Positions 36,171-45,723 of a DNA stretch of 64,000 nt are shown one piece after another. Every line of letters begins with the position of its first letter. Within the stretch, counting starts at the first letter, position 1. A program made the position numbers and the translations under genes. Origin of the DNA: an uncultured Oleispira sp. (GTDB lineage Bacteria; Pseudomonadota; Gammaproteobacteria; Pseudomonadales; Oceanobacteraceae); contig CAJXUD010000009.1 in the NCBI GenBank assembly GCA_913061415.1, positions 1-64,000 on the forward strand. The letters are read 5' to 3'. The notes beneath the pieces are model-generated. The model was not told where the DNA came from. It saw only the letters and a list, made by a program, of their open reading frames with translations, and did no database searches.

Positions 36171-37082
36171 ATGACCAGTAAAATAACACCAGTAACCGCG
36201 AAAGATGGCCGCAACATCGAAGCCCACTGCTGGACATCTCCTGCGGCAAAAGCCAACATTCACATTTGTCACGGTATGGCTGAGCACATTAATCGCTATG
36301 ACGAATTGGCTAATTTTTTAAATCAACAAGGTTTAAATGTTATTAGCCACAACCATAGGGGCCACGGTAAAGGAGAGATTTTAGGCCACTACAGTGATAA
36401 GGATGGCTGGGCTAAAACCATTCAAGATATCGCCGATGTTCAAGATCAGGTTATTGAGGATAAATCTCTGCCTATTTTTTTATTCGCACATAGTATGGGA
36501 TCTTTTATTGCTCAAGGTTTTGCAATTCGTCATGGCAAGCGATTAGCGGGTTTAATATTATCAGGGACCAATTATCAGCATCCCTTTATGTACTATGCCG
36601 GTCGAATAGTTGCTAAGGCAGAAAGACTTCGTTTGAAAAAAGGTGTCCCTTCCATTGTCATGGATACACTCTCTTTCGCATCATTCAATAATTACTTTAA
36701 ACCTACTCAAACAGATTTTGATTGGCTTAGCAGAGATCAAAATGAAGTCCTTAAGTACATTAATGATCCATTATGCGGTTTCCCATGCAGCGCTGAAACC
36801 TGGGTTCAATTATTAACGGGGTTAATAGAAATTAGCCAAGAAAATGAACTTATTAAAATCCCACCGACTCTACCGATCCATTTATTGGGTGGCGATAAAG
36901 ATCCCGTCGGACGAATGGGTAAAGGAATTCCCGCATTAAATGAAAAACTACTCAAAACCGGTCATGACAAGGTTTCGTATAAGCTTTATAAAGATGGACG
37001 TCATGAAATGCTAAATGAAACATGTAAGTATGATGTTTACCAAGACATCCTTAATTGGGTTAATTTACAGATCAGTGCGTAA
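36171..37082 (+). CDS. Monoacylglycerol lipase / lysophospholipase-like hydrolase
   Basis: This 303-residue alpha/beta hydrolase resembles monoglyceride lipases (Hydrolase_4 type). HICHGMAEHINRYDEL forms the oxyanion region, AHSMGS holds the nucleophile serine, GGDKDPVG the acid and KDGRHEMLNE the histidine. No signal peptide is seen, so it acts in the cytoplasm or at the inner face of the membrane. Divergence from fadD suggests a joint role in lipid use, where freed fatty acids would be activated by FadD. Confidence 0.88.
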   Translation: MTSKITPVTAKDGRNIEAHCWTSPAAKANIHICHGMAEHINRYDELANFLNQQGLNVISHNHRGHGKGEILGHYSDKDGWAKTIQDIADVQDQVIEDKSLPIFLFAHSMGSFIAQGFAIRHGKRLAGLILSGTNYQHPFMYYAGRIVAKAERLRLKKGVPSIVMDTLSFASFNNYFKPTQTDFDWLSRDQNEVLKYINDPLCGFPCSAETWVQLLTGLIEISQENELIKIPPTLPIHLLGGDKDPVGRMGKGIPALNEKLLKTGHDKVSYKLYKDGRHEMLNETCKYDVYQDILNWVNLQISA

Positions 37083-37201
37083 TCTGAGAGTTTCGTTAAT
37101 TTTGAAGTTCACTTAAATAAATATCACCTATGTGATATTTGAAACTTTTAAGATAACGGTATAAGTAAATCACTCTAGCGTTGAATAAGAATTTTAGACA
37201 T

Positions 37202-37227
37202 AAAAAAACCACCCGTGGGTGGTTTTT
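37202..37227. terminator. Bidirectional rho-independent terminator
   Basis: An A-run, ACCACCC, GGGTGGT and a T-run lie between convergent genes (hydrolase on plus, TonB-like gene on minus). Confidence 0.9.
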
Positions 37228-37242
37228 AAGCTGCCAACACAC

Positions 37243-38208
37243 TTAAGGAATAAAGCGGATTGGAAATTCTACCTCTGTCACATCAACTCCTGGCTTCGCA
37301 TCGAATGAAATCAAACGACAACGTGAAGCTAAGCGTCTTTGCAACTTCGCATCCTTCAGCTCACTGTCTTTAACAGTACAGCTTGATACTTTACCATCAG
37401 GCTCAATTTTAAGCTTCAAGGTCACGCTACCTTCCAAGGCTGCATTCTTACGAAGCGCTGCACGATATAACCGGTCGAAGGCTGACTTGTGCTGCTCGAA
37501 CACTAAGCGCAGCGATTCTTGGCTACGTCCAGAACCCGTTTCCTCAACCTGTATCTCTTCGCTGCTTAGCTCAACAGAAGTAACATCACGAGCAGAAAGA
37601 TCTTCTCCTACTGTCGCCGTTGTTAAGGCTGCAACGCTCACACCACCAGAACCACGCCCAGCGGCATTACGATCAATAACAGAACCAACTTGCGTTGCCT
37701 GATTCCCTTTATTAGACAAACCCTTGCTAGAAGTATTCAGTGCAGTAATCGGTACAGATCCAGCAATACTGCTTAACGCTTTCAACGCGTCATTACCAAA
37801 AGCGGCTTTGGCTTTTTCTTTAGCCTGCACTCTCTTTTCTTTTGGCACTTCCTTTTTAGGCTTTGGTTTTGGCTTGGGTTTAGGCTTCGGCTTGGGTTTA
37901 GGCTTCGGCTTTTCCTCTACCTTTTTAGGTTTCGGCTCAGGCTTTTTCTCTTCCTTTTTTTCAATCGGTTTTGGTTTAGGTTTCGGCTTTGGCTTGGGTT
38001 TTTCAAGTTTTTTACGCTTAATAACTTTTGCCAGTGCAGGCGGAACCTTCTCTAATTCTGTACGTTCGATTTCTGGTAAAGAAATTTTAGGTACGATAAA
38101 ACCAACCACTAAAACAATGCTCAAAAAGATAACCAGAATAATACGGAAACCTTTCTGATCTGCATCATTCCAAGGTAACTCAGGAGGACGAATTATTGAT
38201 GTCGCCAT
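37243..38208 (-). CDS. TonB/AgmX-type energy transducer
   Basis: This 321-residue protein has a cytoplasmic N-terminus, one membrane helix (about 20-42), a very long Pro-Lys linker (roughly 68-125, repeats of PKPK), a Gly/Ser-rich stretch, and a C-terminal domain with GSVTLKLKIEPDGKV and FPIRFIP. This C-terminus looks like the AgmX/PglI-type TonB-like domain with one Cys pair (SSCTV and SRCRL). It should transmit force from the ExbB/ExbD motor across the periplasm. It is the last gene of the operon. Confidence 0.85.
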   Translation of the reverse strand: MATSIIRPPELPWNDADQKGFRIILVIFLSIVLVVGFIVPKISLPEIERTELEKVPPALAKVIKRKKLEKPKPKPKPKPKPIEKKEEKKPEPKPKKVEEKPKPKPKPKPKPKPKPKPKKEVPKEKRVQAKEKAKAAFGNDALKALSSIAGSVPITALNTSSKGLSNKGNQATQVGSVIDRNAAGRGSGGVSVAALTTATVGEDLSARDVTSVELSSEEIQVEETGSGRSQESLRLVFEQHKSAFDRLYRAALRKNAALEGSVTLKLKIEPDGKVSSCTVKDSELKDAKLQRRLASRCRLISFDAKPGVDVTEVEFPIRFIP

Positions 38209-38210
38209 AA

Positions 38211-38708
38211 TTAGCTCGCCTCCCCTTTCTGATTAACCGCAAGGGAAATATTATTAAATTCGGCTTTAGCACACGTATCCATAATGCGCTTAAGTACAGA
38301 GTAAGGAGTATCCTTATCACCCATAATGGTAATAGGGCGCCCTTGATCTTTTAACTCAAGCGGTAATGGTGAACGTGTCGCGAGATAATCCAGTTCTTTC
38401 TTTAGCGCTGGAATAATTTCGCCTTCAAGCTTAGCAATTTCACTAATTTTAGCGACAGAACGACCTTGAACCAACAAATCGCCTTTTGTCACGATTATGC
38501 GAACCGTATCTTTCAATTCATTTGCCGCAATTGATTTTGGCAACTGAATAGCGTCGTTACTTTGCACCTCAACATCGTTTTGATTCATCATCAAAAAGAA
38601 AACCAAGATAGTAAAAATATCCATCAAGGCGGTTAAGTTCAAAACAGACTTATTGGCATTTCGCTTATGGTTTCGCTGCATGCGCTTGGCGCGTCTAGAC
38701 ATTTTCAT
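38211..38708 (-). CDS. ExbD/TolR-family protein 2
   Basis: This 165-residue protein has an N-terminal basic tail (RRAKRMQRNHKRNANK) and one membrane helix with an Asp in LTALMDIFTILVFFLMM (the proton site), followed by a periplasmic domain with RPITIMGDKDTPYSVLKRIM. It overlaps the upstream exbD copy by four bases (ATGA) and precedes the TonB-like gene by two. Two different ExbD proteins in one operon suggest a heteromeric stator, as in AglR/AglS. Confidence 0.88.
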   Translation of the reverse strand: MKMSRRAKRMQRNHKRNANKSVLNLTALMDIFTILVFFLMMNQNDVEVQSNDAIQLPKSIAANELKDTVRIIVTKGDLLVQGRSVAKISEIAKLEGEIIPALKKELDYLATRSPLPLELKDQGRPITIMGDKDTPYSVLKRIMDTCAKAEFNNISLAVNQKGEAS

Positions 38709-39229
38709 GGCTGCACCTCTTCTGTATTAGAAGGGGTATTAAGCACAGGTGCGTCACCCAAAGAAACCTCAGGAAAAAGCACAGCATCCACTAATGATGC
38801 TGCCACCACCGTTTCATACGTGCGCGCAGTATCCATAATGGCAACGAGGGTCTGATAATCAATTTCTGGTGTTGGTAATAAAACCAAATCTTTCTTATCA
38901 GGAAAGCCTTTTTTTACTTGCTGAAGTACTTCCGATAACTTCTTATGGTTTTGCTGCCCTTCAACAACGGGAATATCTCCAATGACACGGGAGGCTCCAC
39001 CTGCTGCGACTATGATTTGCAAACCTGTTTTACGAACGGTAACTTCAACTGATACATCTTCAGGATTAACGTTCCCGACAGAATCCCCTAATGGCAACTT
39101 AAGATCGAGTACGGCCGTCTGTGCAAACACCATGTTTAATAGCAGCACAGGAACCAGAATGATCATTAAATTCATGAAGGAAGTAATATCGAGATCCGCC
39201 TCTGATTTCATTCTCTTATGGCGTCTCAT
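38705..39229 (-). CDS. ExbD/TolR-family protein 1
   Basis: This 174-residue protein has one N-terminal membrane helix (SFMNLMIILVPVLLLNMVFAQ) and a periplasmic domain. Compared with classic ExbD the intramembrane Asp is not clear in the helix: the helix reads ITSFMNLM where ExbD usually has LTPLIDV, with Asn at the place of Asp. The protein may be structural rather than proton-carrying. It sits between the ExbB gene and the second exbD. Confidence 0.85.
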   Translation of the reverse strand: MRRHKRMKSEADLDITSFMNLMIILVPVLLLNMVFAQTAVLDLKLPLGDSVGNVNPEDVSVEVTVRKTGLQIIVAAGGASRVIGDIPVVEGQQNHKKLSEVLQQVKKGFPDKKDLVLLPTPEIDYQTLVAIMDTARTYETVVAASLVDAVLFPEVSLGDAPVLNTPSNTEEVQP

Positions 39230-39242
39230 TACAACTTCTCCA

Positions 39243-39884
39243 TTAGCCTTCTTTAGTAGGGCTTGGCTTACGCTCAGTGACGATATTTAAGAACTTAACG
39301 CCTGCCATCTCAATGCTATCAACGATTTCATTCGTTTTAGCTTGCAAGAAGGTATGACTAAGCAGTAATGGTATAGCGGCCATTAGACCAAAAGCGGTGG
39401 TATTCATGGCCACAGAGATAGACTGAGAAAGCAAAGTTGCTTTGTCGGCAGGTGCCGCGTTGGCTACCGCGGTAAACGCAGCAATCAGACCCATAATAGT
39501 ACCTAGTAGCCCCATTAGCGTTGCGATATTGGCCAATGTAGCAACATACTGAGTACGCTTTTCTAGCTGTGGAATCGCTTCCATAACGCCTTCTTCCATC
39601 GCTAATTCAATATCTTCACGACGACCCGTTGGAATACGGCTAATACCTGCCGCGAAGATAGTAGAAATTTTAGCGTCTGAAGCGTTGGTATAATTCAATG
39701 CTGCGCGAAAGTCGCGCTTTTGCAACATAGGTAAAACTTCTTCAAATGATCGGCGATTAGAAGATTTCTCACGGGATAAGAAAATAAAGCGCTCAAGTGT
39801 TACCGCAAGGCCAATCGCTAGAATAATAGCGATGGGGTACATAAACGTACCGCCCTCTTGAAAGAATCGAATAATAGTATCCAT
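39243..39884 (-). CDS. ExbB/TolQ-family proton channel (AglQ-like)
   Basis: This 213-residue MotA/TolQ/ExbB protein has three membrane helices (about 14-32, 110-135, 155-175). The ATLANIATLMGLLGTIMGLI and MNTTAFGLMAAIPLLLSH segments are hallmark blocks. With the two ExbD proteins it would form a proton-driven motor in the inner membrane. It is the first gene of the motor subcluster, with 175 bases of AT-rich DNA upstream that may hold a promoter. Confidence 0.9.
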   Translation of the reverse strand: MDTIIRFFQEGGTFMYPIAIILAIGLAVTLERFIFLSREKSSNRRSFEEVLPMLQKRDFRAALNYTNASDAKISTIFAAGISRIPTGRREDIELAMEEGVMEAIPQLEKRTQYVATLANIATLMGLLGTIMGLIAAFTAVANAAPADKATLLSQSISVAMNTTAFGLMAAIPLLLSHTFLQAKTNEIVDSIEMAGVKFLNIVTERKPSPTKEG

Positions 39885-40059
39885 ATGTAATCCCCTGATT
39901 TTTTTATAGTTTTAGCTTTAGTTTTAATTTTATATATTATCGTATTTCTTAAATATAATGGCCATAAGCCAAAACACTGGAAATTTGGTTGTTTTAATCA
40001 GCCGTAATACTAATGCATTAGTGCTGATTTATAATGATTTTTTTTCGTTATTTTTATTA

Positions 40060-40356
40060 TTATTTGTTTTTACTTCCATCGGCATCGTCAGATGCTGTAT
40101 TTAGATTCTGATAATAATCCAAATACTTTACTTCTCTTTTCATTGTTTGGCGACTGATTGGCTTTAGCCATTGCTCGCGATAACTATTAACCGGTGCATA
40201 CAAACGACCAGCACCGGGTGCTGGCTGCCAAGGTGTAATATACAAAACATTCGGCTCTTCGCTATTTCCTTGGATTGATATTCCATCCAAACGTATCACT
40301 TCACCTGCGAAGACATTCGATGCAGCAAATAATAACAGCAGCAATCGTGCTTTCAT
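40060..40356 (-). CDS. Small exported protein, unknown
   Basis: A 98-residue protein with a signal peptide (RLLLLLFAASNVFAGE) and a mature part containing IRLDGISIQG and ITPWQPAPGAGRLYAP. I do not recognise it. It overlaps the preceding TPR lipoprotein by one base (coupling), so it belongs to the same machine and may be a small periplasmic linker. Confidence 0.75.
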   Translation of the reverse strand: MKARLLLLLFAASNVFAGEVIRLDGISIQGNSEEPNVLYITPWQPAPGAGRLYAPVNSYREQWLKPISRQTMKREVKYLDYYQNLNTASDDADGSKNK

Positions 40357-41042
40357 TACTCTTCTCCTGCTAGCTGTGGCGCTGAAGAATTCGCCTCAAC
40401 AGCCGTTTCGATATTCTGCACGGGCTCTTGTTGAGATTCAGCAGGCACTCTGCGCTTAAGATCAACAACCCAAGACTGCACAGTTTCGTCTTGCTGCGAA
40501 CCTAAAGCCGCTAGGTATTTTTGATAATAAGACAATGCAGTAACGTTATCATGTAAGTATAAATCGGATAATACCCCAATATTGTAGAGCGTCATAATGT
40601 CATTTGGATTGCATACTAAAGCCGCTAAATACTGATCTTTAGCCTCTTTGAACTGGCCTAACTCTCGTAATACAACGCCTTTTAAAGAAACCGCTTGGCA
40701 AAACTTTTCATCCTGCTGCAACGCATTATCAATACTGACCAGTGCCTCGTCATACTTTTCTTGCTTACTTTGCGCAATTGCTAAATTCGACCATGGTCCG
40801 GCAAAATTAGGGTATTTTTGCGTCACCTCTAAGAGTAGTGTTTCCGCGTCTTCATATTCTTCATCTTGCAGAAGTTCTAATGCATCACCAAATGACTGCT
40901 GTAACTCTGCGGGTATGGCCCCTAACACATCTGCTTGCGTATCAACCACAACAGGCTTAGGTGTAAACATGCTGCAACCACTTAACAATACCGCAGCGAG
41001 CAACAAACTCAGTCGCATACACTTAACGAATAGCGTCGACAT
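40356..41042 (-). CDS. TPR lipoprotein (AglT/GltE-like)
   Basis: This 228-residue lipoprotein has a lipobox LLSGC near residue 23 and three or four tetratricopeptide repeats (for example PWSNLAIAQSKQEKYDEAL and AVSLKGVVLRELGQFKEA). It lies between the large TPR gene (overlapping its end by 20 bases) and a small exported protein gene. The layout recalls the TPR lipoprotein AglT/GltE of gliding systems. A shorter start at 41018 is possible, but an AGG sits well placed before the first ATG. Confidence 0.82.
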   Translation of the reverse strand: MSTLFVKCMRLSLLLAAVLLSGCSMFTPKPVVVDTQADVLGAIPAELQQSFGDALELLQDEEYEDAETLLLEVTQKYPNFAGPWSNLAIAQSKQEKYDEALVSIDNALQQDEKFCQAVSLKGVVLRELGQFKEAKDQYLAALVCNPNDIMTLYNIGVLSDLYLHDNVTALSYYQKYLAALGSQQDETVQSWVVDLKRRVPAESQQEPVQNIETAVEANSSAPQLAGEE

Positions 41043-43848
41043 AACTCACCTGTTTTTCATATTTAGCATACTGAGCTGGCATCAAGTCAGCCAAAGAACC
41101 ATAGCTCTTTTTTACCCATTGATCATATAAGCCATCAAACGTGCGTCCAGCATTAGTTTGGTGAACCTCAATGGCTGCTTCTTCTAATGGGAACGCTTGG
41201 TCTTCAAGTAAATATCCATATTCTTCTAGCTCCAACTCATCTAAGCCCTCTGGGCGCTCAGATGCCAGCAAGCCCTTACCAAACTGAGAATAAAGCTCTG
41301 CAATTCTATACGTCGCAGATGTTGTAAATTCTAACACCCCTATTTGCACGGCCTGAGTATATCGATCAAGAGCTGCCTTCATGAGTTTATTCTTTCTATT
41401 AATCGATTTATCCAATGGCAATGTAATCTTTACTCGATCAAATTTAATACGTTCATTCTCACCAAGCTCATAAGCCGCTTTTGCTGCTAAGTATTTAGAG
41501 CGATCGGTTTTATCATTTTTCGCACCTAGGTGAAGCCAAACAATTTTATTCATCCAGAACAGGCGTTTAGTATCATCACCTTGTGCTAAATAAATTTGAT
41601 CGAGCTTATGATGCGCTTCAACGGCCGGATTGAAAGGTCTTTTGTAATCATGAGCATAACGCTTGTACATGGCGAGAGCATTGTCTAAGTCGTCCGCTTT
41701 TTCGAAATACTCTGCAGACTGAAATAAAGCAATGCGCTGTTGGTCTTTATTGCCACCTTGCTGCCATATTTTTTTAAGTTCAAAGGCCGCACCACGCCAA
41801 TTTTCTTGGCTTTCGTAAGCGACAATCAATTTAGACGGAATGTCTTTTACCAAGCGGTGCTTAGGATAGGTTTTTCTAAAGTCGAGTAATACCGGCACAG
41901 CTTGATCATACTTTTCAGCGGCCATTAATAGTGTTGCAGCATCAAATTCTGCACTAACCTTGATATCACTTTCAGGTACTAATGCAGCAATACGAAGCCA
42001 GTTCTTAACCGCTAAATCATTATCACCAGCCGCTTTGGCTAACTCGCCCTGCTTATAAACAGAGGCCGCAAGTTTCTCGCGTAAATCTTTACGCGCTCTC
42101 GCTTTAATTTTGTCATAACCTAATGCTTCGGTAATCGCTTGCTCAGCTTCGACATACTGCTCTAAATGAAAGCTGGAGTGGCTTCTTACCAATGATGCGC
42201 CATAGCGATGGCGAGCTGACAAATTGCCTTCCGACTGCCATGCAAGATTTGCGGTGGCTAACGCTTGTTCATAATACTTACCGGTTAATAGCATCTCAGA
42301 GGTATTCACCAGTACTTGGCCACGGCGTTCATCTTCTGGAAACTCTTGAACAAAGCGCATAGCACTAGCAACAGTTAGCTGACGCCAAACAAGCTGTTCA
42401 GATTTTTTAGGCTTGTGCTTACTGTAAGTTAAAATCGCGGCATAACCTGATTCAGACGCTTTTTCATATTTAGGGTACTGATACGCCACGATTTCATAAT
42501 GATCTTTAGCCAGTGGGTACTGCTTTGTCTGGTAAGCAACTTCTGCAAGTAAGAAGTGCGCTTTTGCCGTATCTTTTGCTTCTGGGAAACTACGGATATA
42601 TTCACTATACCAATCAATGGCTTCTTGTAAGCGTTCACGTTTTTCTTTTCTATTTTTTATACGCTGGCCCCAAGCATGATTAAAACGTGCAAGATCCCAA
42701 ATATACGTACCCAATGCAGGCTTAATACTTTCTTGAATAACCGCGTCATGAGTTTCCCAATACTCTCCGCCAATACCAAACGTTTTTACGAATATTTTTT
42801 TATGTTTACGCAATAAAGTGGAATAACGCGCCTTCGCGTAGCCATCGACCAATCTTTGATAAAAAACGGGGGCTAGGACATCTTGCGGATAGCGATTAAT
42901 AAAGGCACGCAGCGTCGAGGCACCACTTTTGTAATACTGCTTATCATAATACTGCTCAGCCAAAGTCTCATAGACTCGATACTCATAATGCCGCTGACCA
43001 ATTTTCGCATAGAACTGATCAACATTTTTCCAATCACCTAGGTAATCAAAAGTAATCGCCATAATCCGTAAGATATCATTCAGCATATCTTTTTGGCCGA
43101 TAGAAGCATTATTAAGCGAGTCACTGTCTGGATATTCAAAATCCAAAATAGAGGTAAAGGATAATAATGAACCTTCATAATTATTTTGTTTAAACTGCGA
43201 CCAACCAATAAGGTACATTGCGCTTAAATAATATTTGTTTTCTTCTGCACCTCGTTCGATCAAACGCTGATAAGCATTTTCTGCTAAATCATAAACACCA
43301 TTCGCGTAATAGACTTCACCAAGGCGAAATAACGATTCAAGATAATGATCTGATCGAGGGTAATATTCCGTTAACTGCTCTAAAACACGAATGGTTTCAA
43401 AAGGTTCTCCTGCCAAAGAGTAGGCTTTAGCAAGTTGATATAAAGCTAAATCATTGTCGTTACGATCGGGGTACTTAGCCAATAATCTTTCATAATCCGC
43501 AATTGAGTCTCGACCAAAGTCGATATCTTGCGCTTGATTTTCATCACCGATTATCTCACCACCGTTTAATAGGATGTACTCATCTTTCTGTAAGCGAAGG
43601 TTGGCAATCCGATGATAGGCTCTAATTCTTAATTCATCATCAGTCGATACGTCTAAATAGGCGCGATATTTCCCCATAACTCGATCATGGTCAATATCAA
43701 TATTTTCGTTTTCCATTAACCGTAAATTAACAGGGGCTAAATTCTGCAGAGTTTTATCTTGAATACTTTCGCTTTCTACTAGAGTTTCTAAAACACTACA
43801 GCCAGACAATATAAAAAGTAAAAAAGCAGACAATAATAATTTTTTCAT
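41023..43848 (-). CDS. Large TPR lipoprotein (AgnA/GltD-like)
   Basis: This 941-residue protein has a lipobox LSGC near residue 16 and is built of about 15-20 tetratricopeptide-like repeats (for example YFRLGEV, YLIGWSQFKQNNYEGSLLSF, DIYEYRVYETLAEQYYDKQ-type segments). Such proteins scaffold complexes in the periplasm. Its ATG overlaps the stop of the upstream gene by one base (TAATG), as at several junctions in this operon. By size and repeats it could match AgnA/GltD of Agl-Glt modules; that is inference. Confidence 0.82.
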   Translation of the reverse strand: MKKLLLSAFLLFILSGCSVLETLVESESIQDKTLQNLAPVNLRLMENENIDIDHDRVMGKYRAYLDVSTDDELRIRAYHRIANLRLQKDEYILLNGGEIIGDENQAQDIDFGRDSIADYERLLAKYPDRNDNDLALYQLAKAYSLAGEPFETIRVLEQLTEYYPRSDHYLESLFRLGEVYYANGVYDLAENAYQRLIERGAEENKYYLSAMYLIGWSQFKQNNYEGSLLSFTSILDFEYPDSDSLNNASIGQKDMLNDILRIMAITFDYLGDWKNVDQFYAKIGQRHYEYRVYETLAEQYYDKQYYKSGASTLRAFINRYPQDVLAPVFYQRLVDGYAKARYSTLLRKHKKIFVKTFGIGGEYWETHDAVIQESIKPALGTYIWDLARFNHAWGQRIKNRKEKRERLQEAIDWYSEYIRSFPEAKDTAKAHFLLAEVAYQTKQYPLAKDHYEIVAYQYPKYEKASESGYAAILTYSKHKPKKSEQLVWRQLTVASAMRFVQEFPEDERRGQVLVNTSEMLLTGKYYEQALATANLAWQSEGNLSARHRYGASLVRSHSSFHLEQYVEAEQAITEALGYDKIKARARKDLREKLAASVYKQGELAKAAGDNDLAVKNWLRIAALVPESDIKVSAEFDAATLLMAAEKYDQAVPVLLDFRKTYPKHRLVKDIPSKLIVAYESQENWRGAAFELKKIWQQGGNKDQQRIALFQSAEYFEKADDLDNALAMYKRYAHDYKRPFNPAVEAHHKLDQIYLAQGDDTKRLFWMNKIVWLHLGAKNDKTDRSKYLAAKAAYELGENERIKFDRVKITLPLDKSINRKNKLMKAALDRYTQAVQIGVLEFTTSATYRIAELYSQFGKGLLASERPEGLDELELEEYGYLLEDQAFPLEEAAIEVHQTNAGRTFDGLYDQWVKKSYGSLADLMPAQYAKYEKQVSYVDAIR

Positions 43849-45719
43849 TATTTCTGCTCCTCATCATTTAATTCACTAAACGCCACTTGGCGCTGGAGGG
43901 CTTCATCGTATAATCTTGCAATCGACAAGCGAGACTGAGCAAGATAGTCGTTTATTCTAGCAACCTGATCTGTAAGGTATTGTTTTGACTCAGCCAACAA
44001 TACCGTTTTAGTTTCGAGTTTTGCTTGCTCGGTAGATGCCTTCAAGCGCTTCACCTTCGATAATACCGCTAATATTTTATCTTTCATGCCGACCCAAGAT
44101 GATGGCGACCATTGATTAGCAAGCTGTGTTTCGAGCAATTGTCGATCGGCAATTTTTAAATGTTTATCCATGCCAACCAATTGTTGTTTAAGTCCCCATT
44201 GCTTGCTCGGTTTTTCTTCATTCATCTGCCACAGTAAAACACCTTTTACTCTTTCCCAGCGATGCTGATACATTTTGACGTCACGACTCGCCTTATTAAC
44301 CAACGCGAGGTCTTCAATGATTTTTACCGAGCGTCGTAATACATCGACGCTGGCGGCTTGTTCATCATTAGGAAGGGCAAAAAAATCTTTTTCAGAGCTA
44401 TCTAGTGTTGCCTGCATCTGTATCAGTTCGTCTTTCACCTTGCGTAATTTCAAACCGGCTTTTTCCAATACAGGCAACGTATTTCTAGATTTATCTGCAA
44501 GCTCTCTTTTATCTACCAAGGTTAACCAAAGCTTTAGGCTATTTTCTTTTTCATCTAAATAATTCGATAGCAGCAATAAATCACGGTAATCCGTCATTTG
44601 ATTAACGATCGTCTTATTTGAAACCAAGTGCTGCAAAACCTCGGTAGTCTCATTGAGTGGCAAGGTCGTTTCGATATTAGCTTGCCAGCCCCAACCTTGA
44701 TCTTCTTGATTGTATATCCAGTCTTCAAGCCATGGGTTATCGGCAAGGCCATTATTCATAGCCATCAACTGTTCTTTCATTACCCCCAATCGGGTTTCGG
44801 TAGTTTCATAAACATTTAATGCTTGGGTGCTGGCATACATAAGCTCCAAAACATGAGGAACACCGAGCATAGATTCCATAACTTCTGGATTGAAATGATT
44901 ATATTCAGTTTGAAGTTCGCGCCAAGGCTGCAAGGCTTCTTCATACTGACCTTGCTCAACCTTTGTCCAACCGTATTGCAATAAGGCTATTGGGGTATAA
45001 GGTCCATTCAGGCGAATACGCTTCAGGTGTTTTTCAGCAGAACGATGCTTCCCCATAATGAGATAGTTAATCGCTGCTACTAGGTGAATACGATCACCTA
45101 AATCGCGGCCTTCTTCTGTATCTGGCAAATAGTACGTTGCGTCTTCAATCAGTACGGTCAAACTATGACCACTACTATTACTATTGAACATCGCCAAAAT
45201 AAGGTTGTGCCTAACCAGCCCAGTCCAGATACTGTCACGAGGCATTGTACTCAATGTTGTCAGTGCTTTTTTAAGCTCTCCTAGTTCAATAAGAGAAGCG
45301 GCTTTCATGAATTGAGCTTCTAATAATAATTCAGGTGTTAACTTTGAAGATTCAATATTTTGAAGGCTTGATAACGCAGGTTCGTATTGCTCTAGTTCAA
45401 ACAAACGTCTTGTTAAGAAAAACCAAGATAAAGCAGAAACCTTCTGCCCTTTCTGCTGTATTTCAGCAAAGATCAATTGTGCTTGGTCTTGTAATCCTAG
45501 CGAGAGAAGCATGGTTGCTTCCATGACATCAGCTTCATCAGCTACGGCCTCGTCAGTCGCACGCCAAAGCTTTAACTGATTCATGGCACTTGGAAAGTCA
45601 CCCGTCAGATAATGATAATAGTACTCACCTTTTTGCAGGCGTAGAATTTCCTGCTCATTCGCATGAACCGAAGAAAAACCAGCCGTTAAAAGTAAGATAC
45701 CAATAAAGAATAATTTCAT
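43848..45719 (-). CDS. Exported TPR/coiled-coil protein
   Basis: This 623-residue protein has a signal peptide (FIGILLLTAGFSSVHA) and tetratricopeptide-like repeats in its first 300 residues (for example ALSSLQNIESSKLTPELLLEAQ and LQYGWTKVEQGQYEEAL). The C-terminal half is long and rich in Lys, Glu and Leu, probably coiled coil. It is periplasmic by prediction. It is coupled to the next gene and starts four bases after the end of its neighbour, so it is part of the same machine. Confidence 0.8.
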   Translation of the reverse strand: MKLFFIGILLLTAGFSSVHANEQEILRLQKGEYYYHYLTGDFPSAMNQLKLWRATDEAVADEADVMEATMLLSLGLQDQAQLIFAEIQQKGQKVSALSWFFLTRRLFELEQYEPALSSLQNIESSKLTPELLLEAQFMKAASLIELGELKKALTTLSTMPRDSIWTGLVRHNLILAMFNSNSSGHSLTVLIEDATYYLPDTEEGRDLGDRIHLVAAINYLIMGKHRSAEKHLKRIRLNGPYTPIALLQYGWTKVEQGQYEEALQPWRELQTEYNHFNPEVMESMLGVPHVLELMYASTQALNVYETTETRLGVMKEQLMAMNNGLADNPWLEDWIYNQEDQGWGWQANIETTLPLNETTEVLQHLVSNKTIVNQMTDYRDLLLLSNYLDEKENSLKLWLTLVDKRELADKSRNTLPVLEKAGLKLRKVKDELIQMQATLDSSEKDFFALPNDEQAASVDVLRRSVKIIEDLALVNKASRDVKMYQHRWERVKGVLLWQMNEEKPSKQWGLKQQLVGMDKHLKIADRQLLETQLANQWSPSSWVGMKDKILAVLSKVKRLKASTEQAKLETKTVLLAESKQYLTDQVARINDYLAQSRLSIARLYDEALQRQVAFSELNDEEQK

Positions 45720-45723
45720 ATAA

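Noticed and set aside
37724-38158. Plus-strand frame with GFGLGLGFG repeats
   Set aside because: It is the mirror of the Pro-Lys linker codons of the TonB-like gene.
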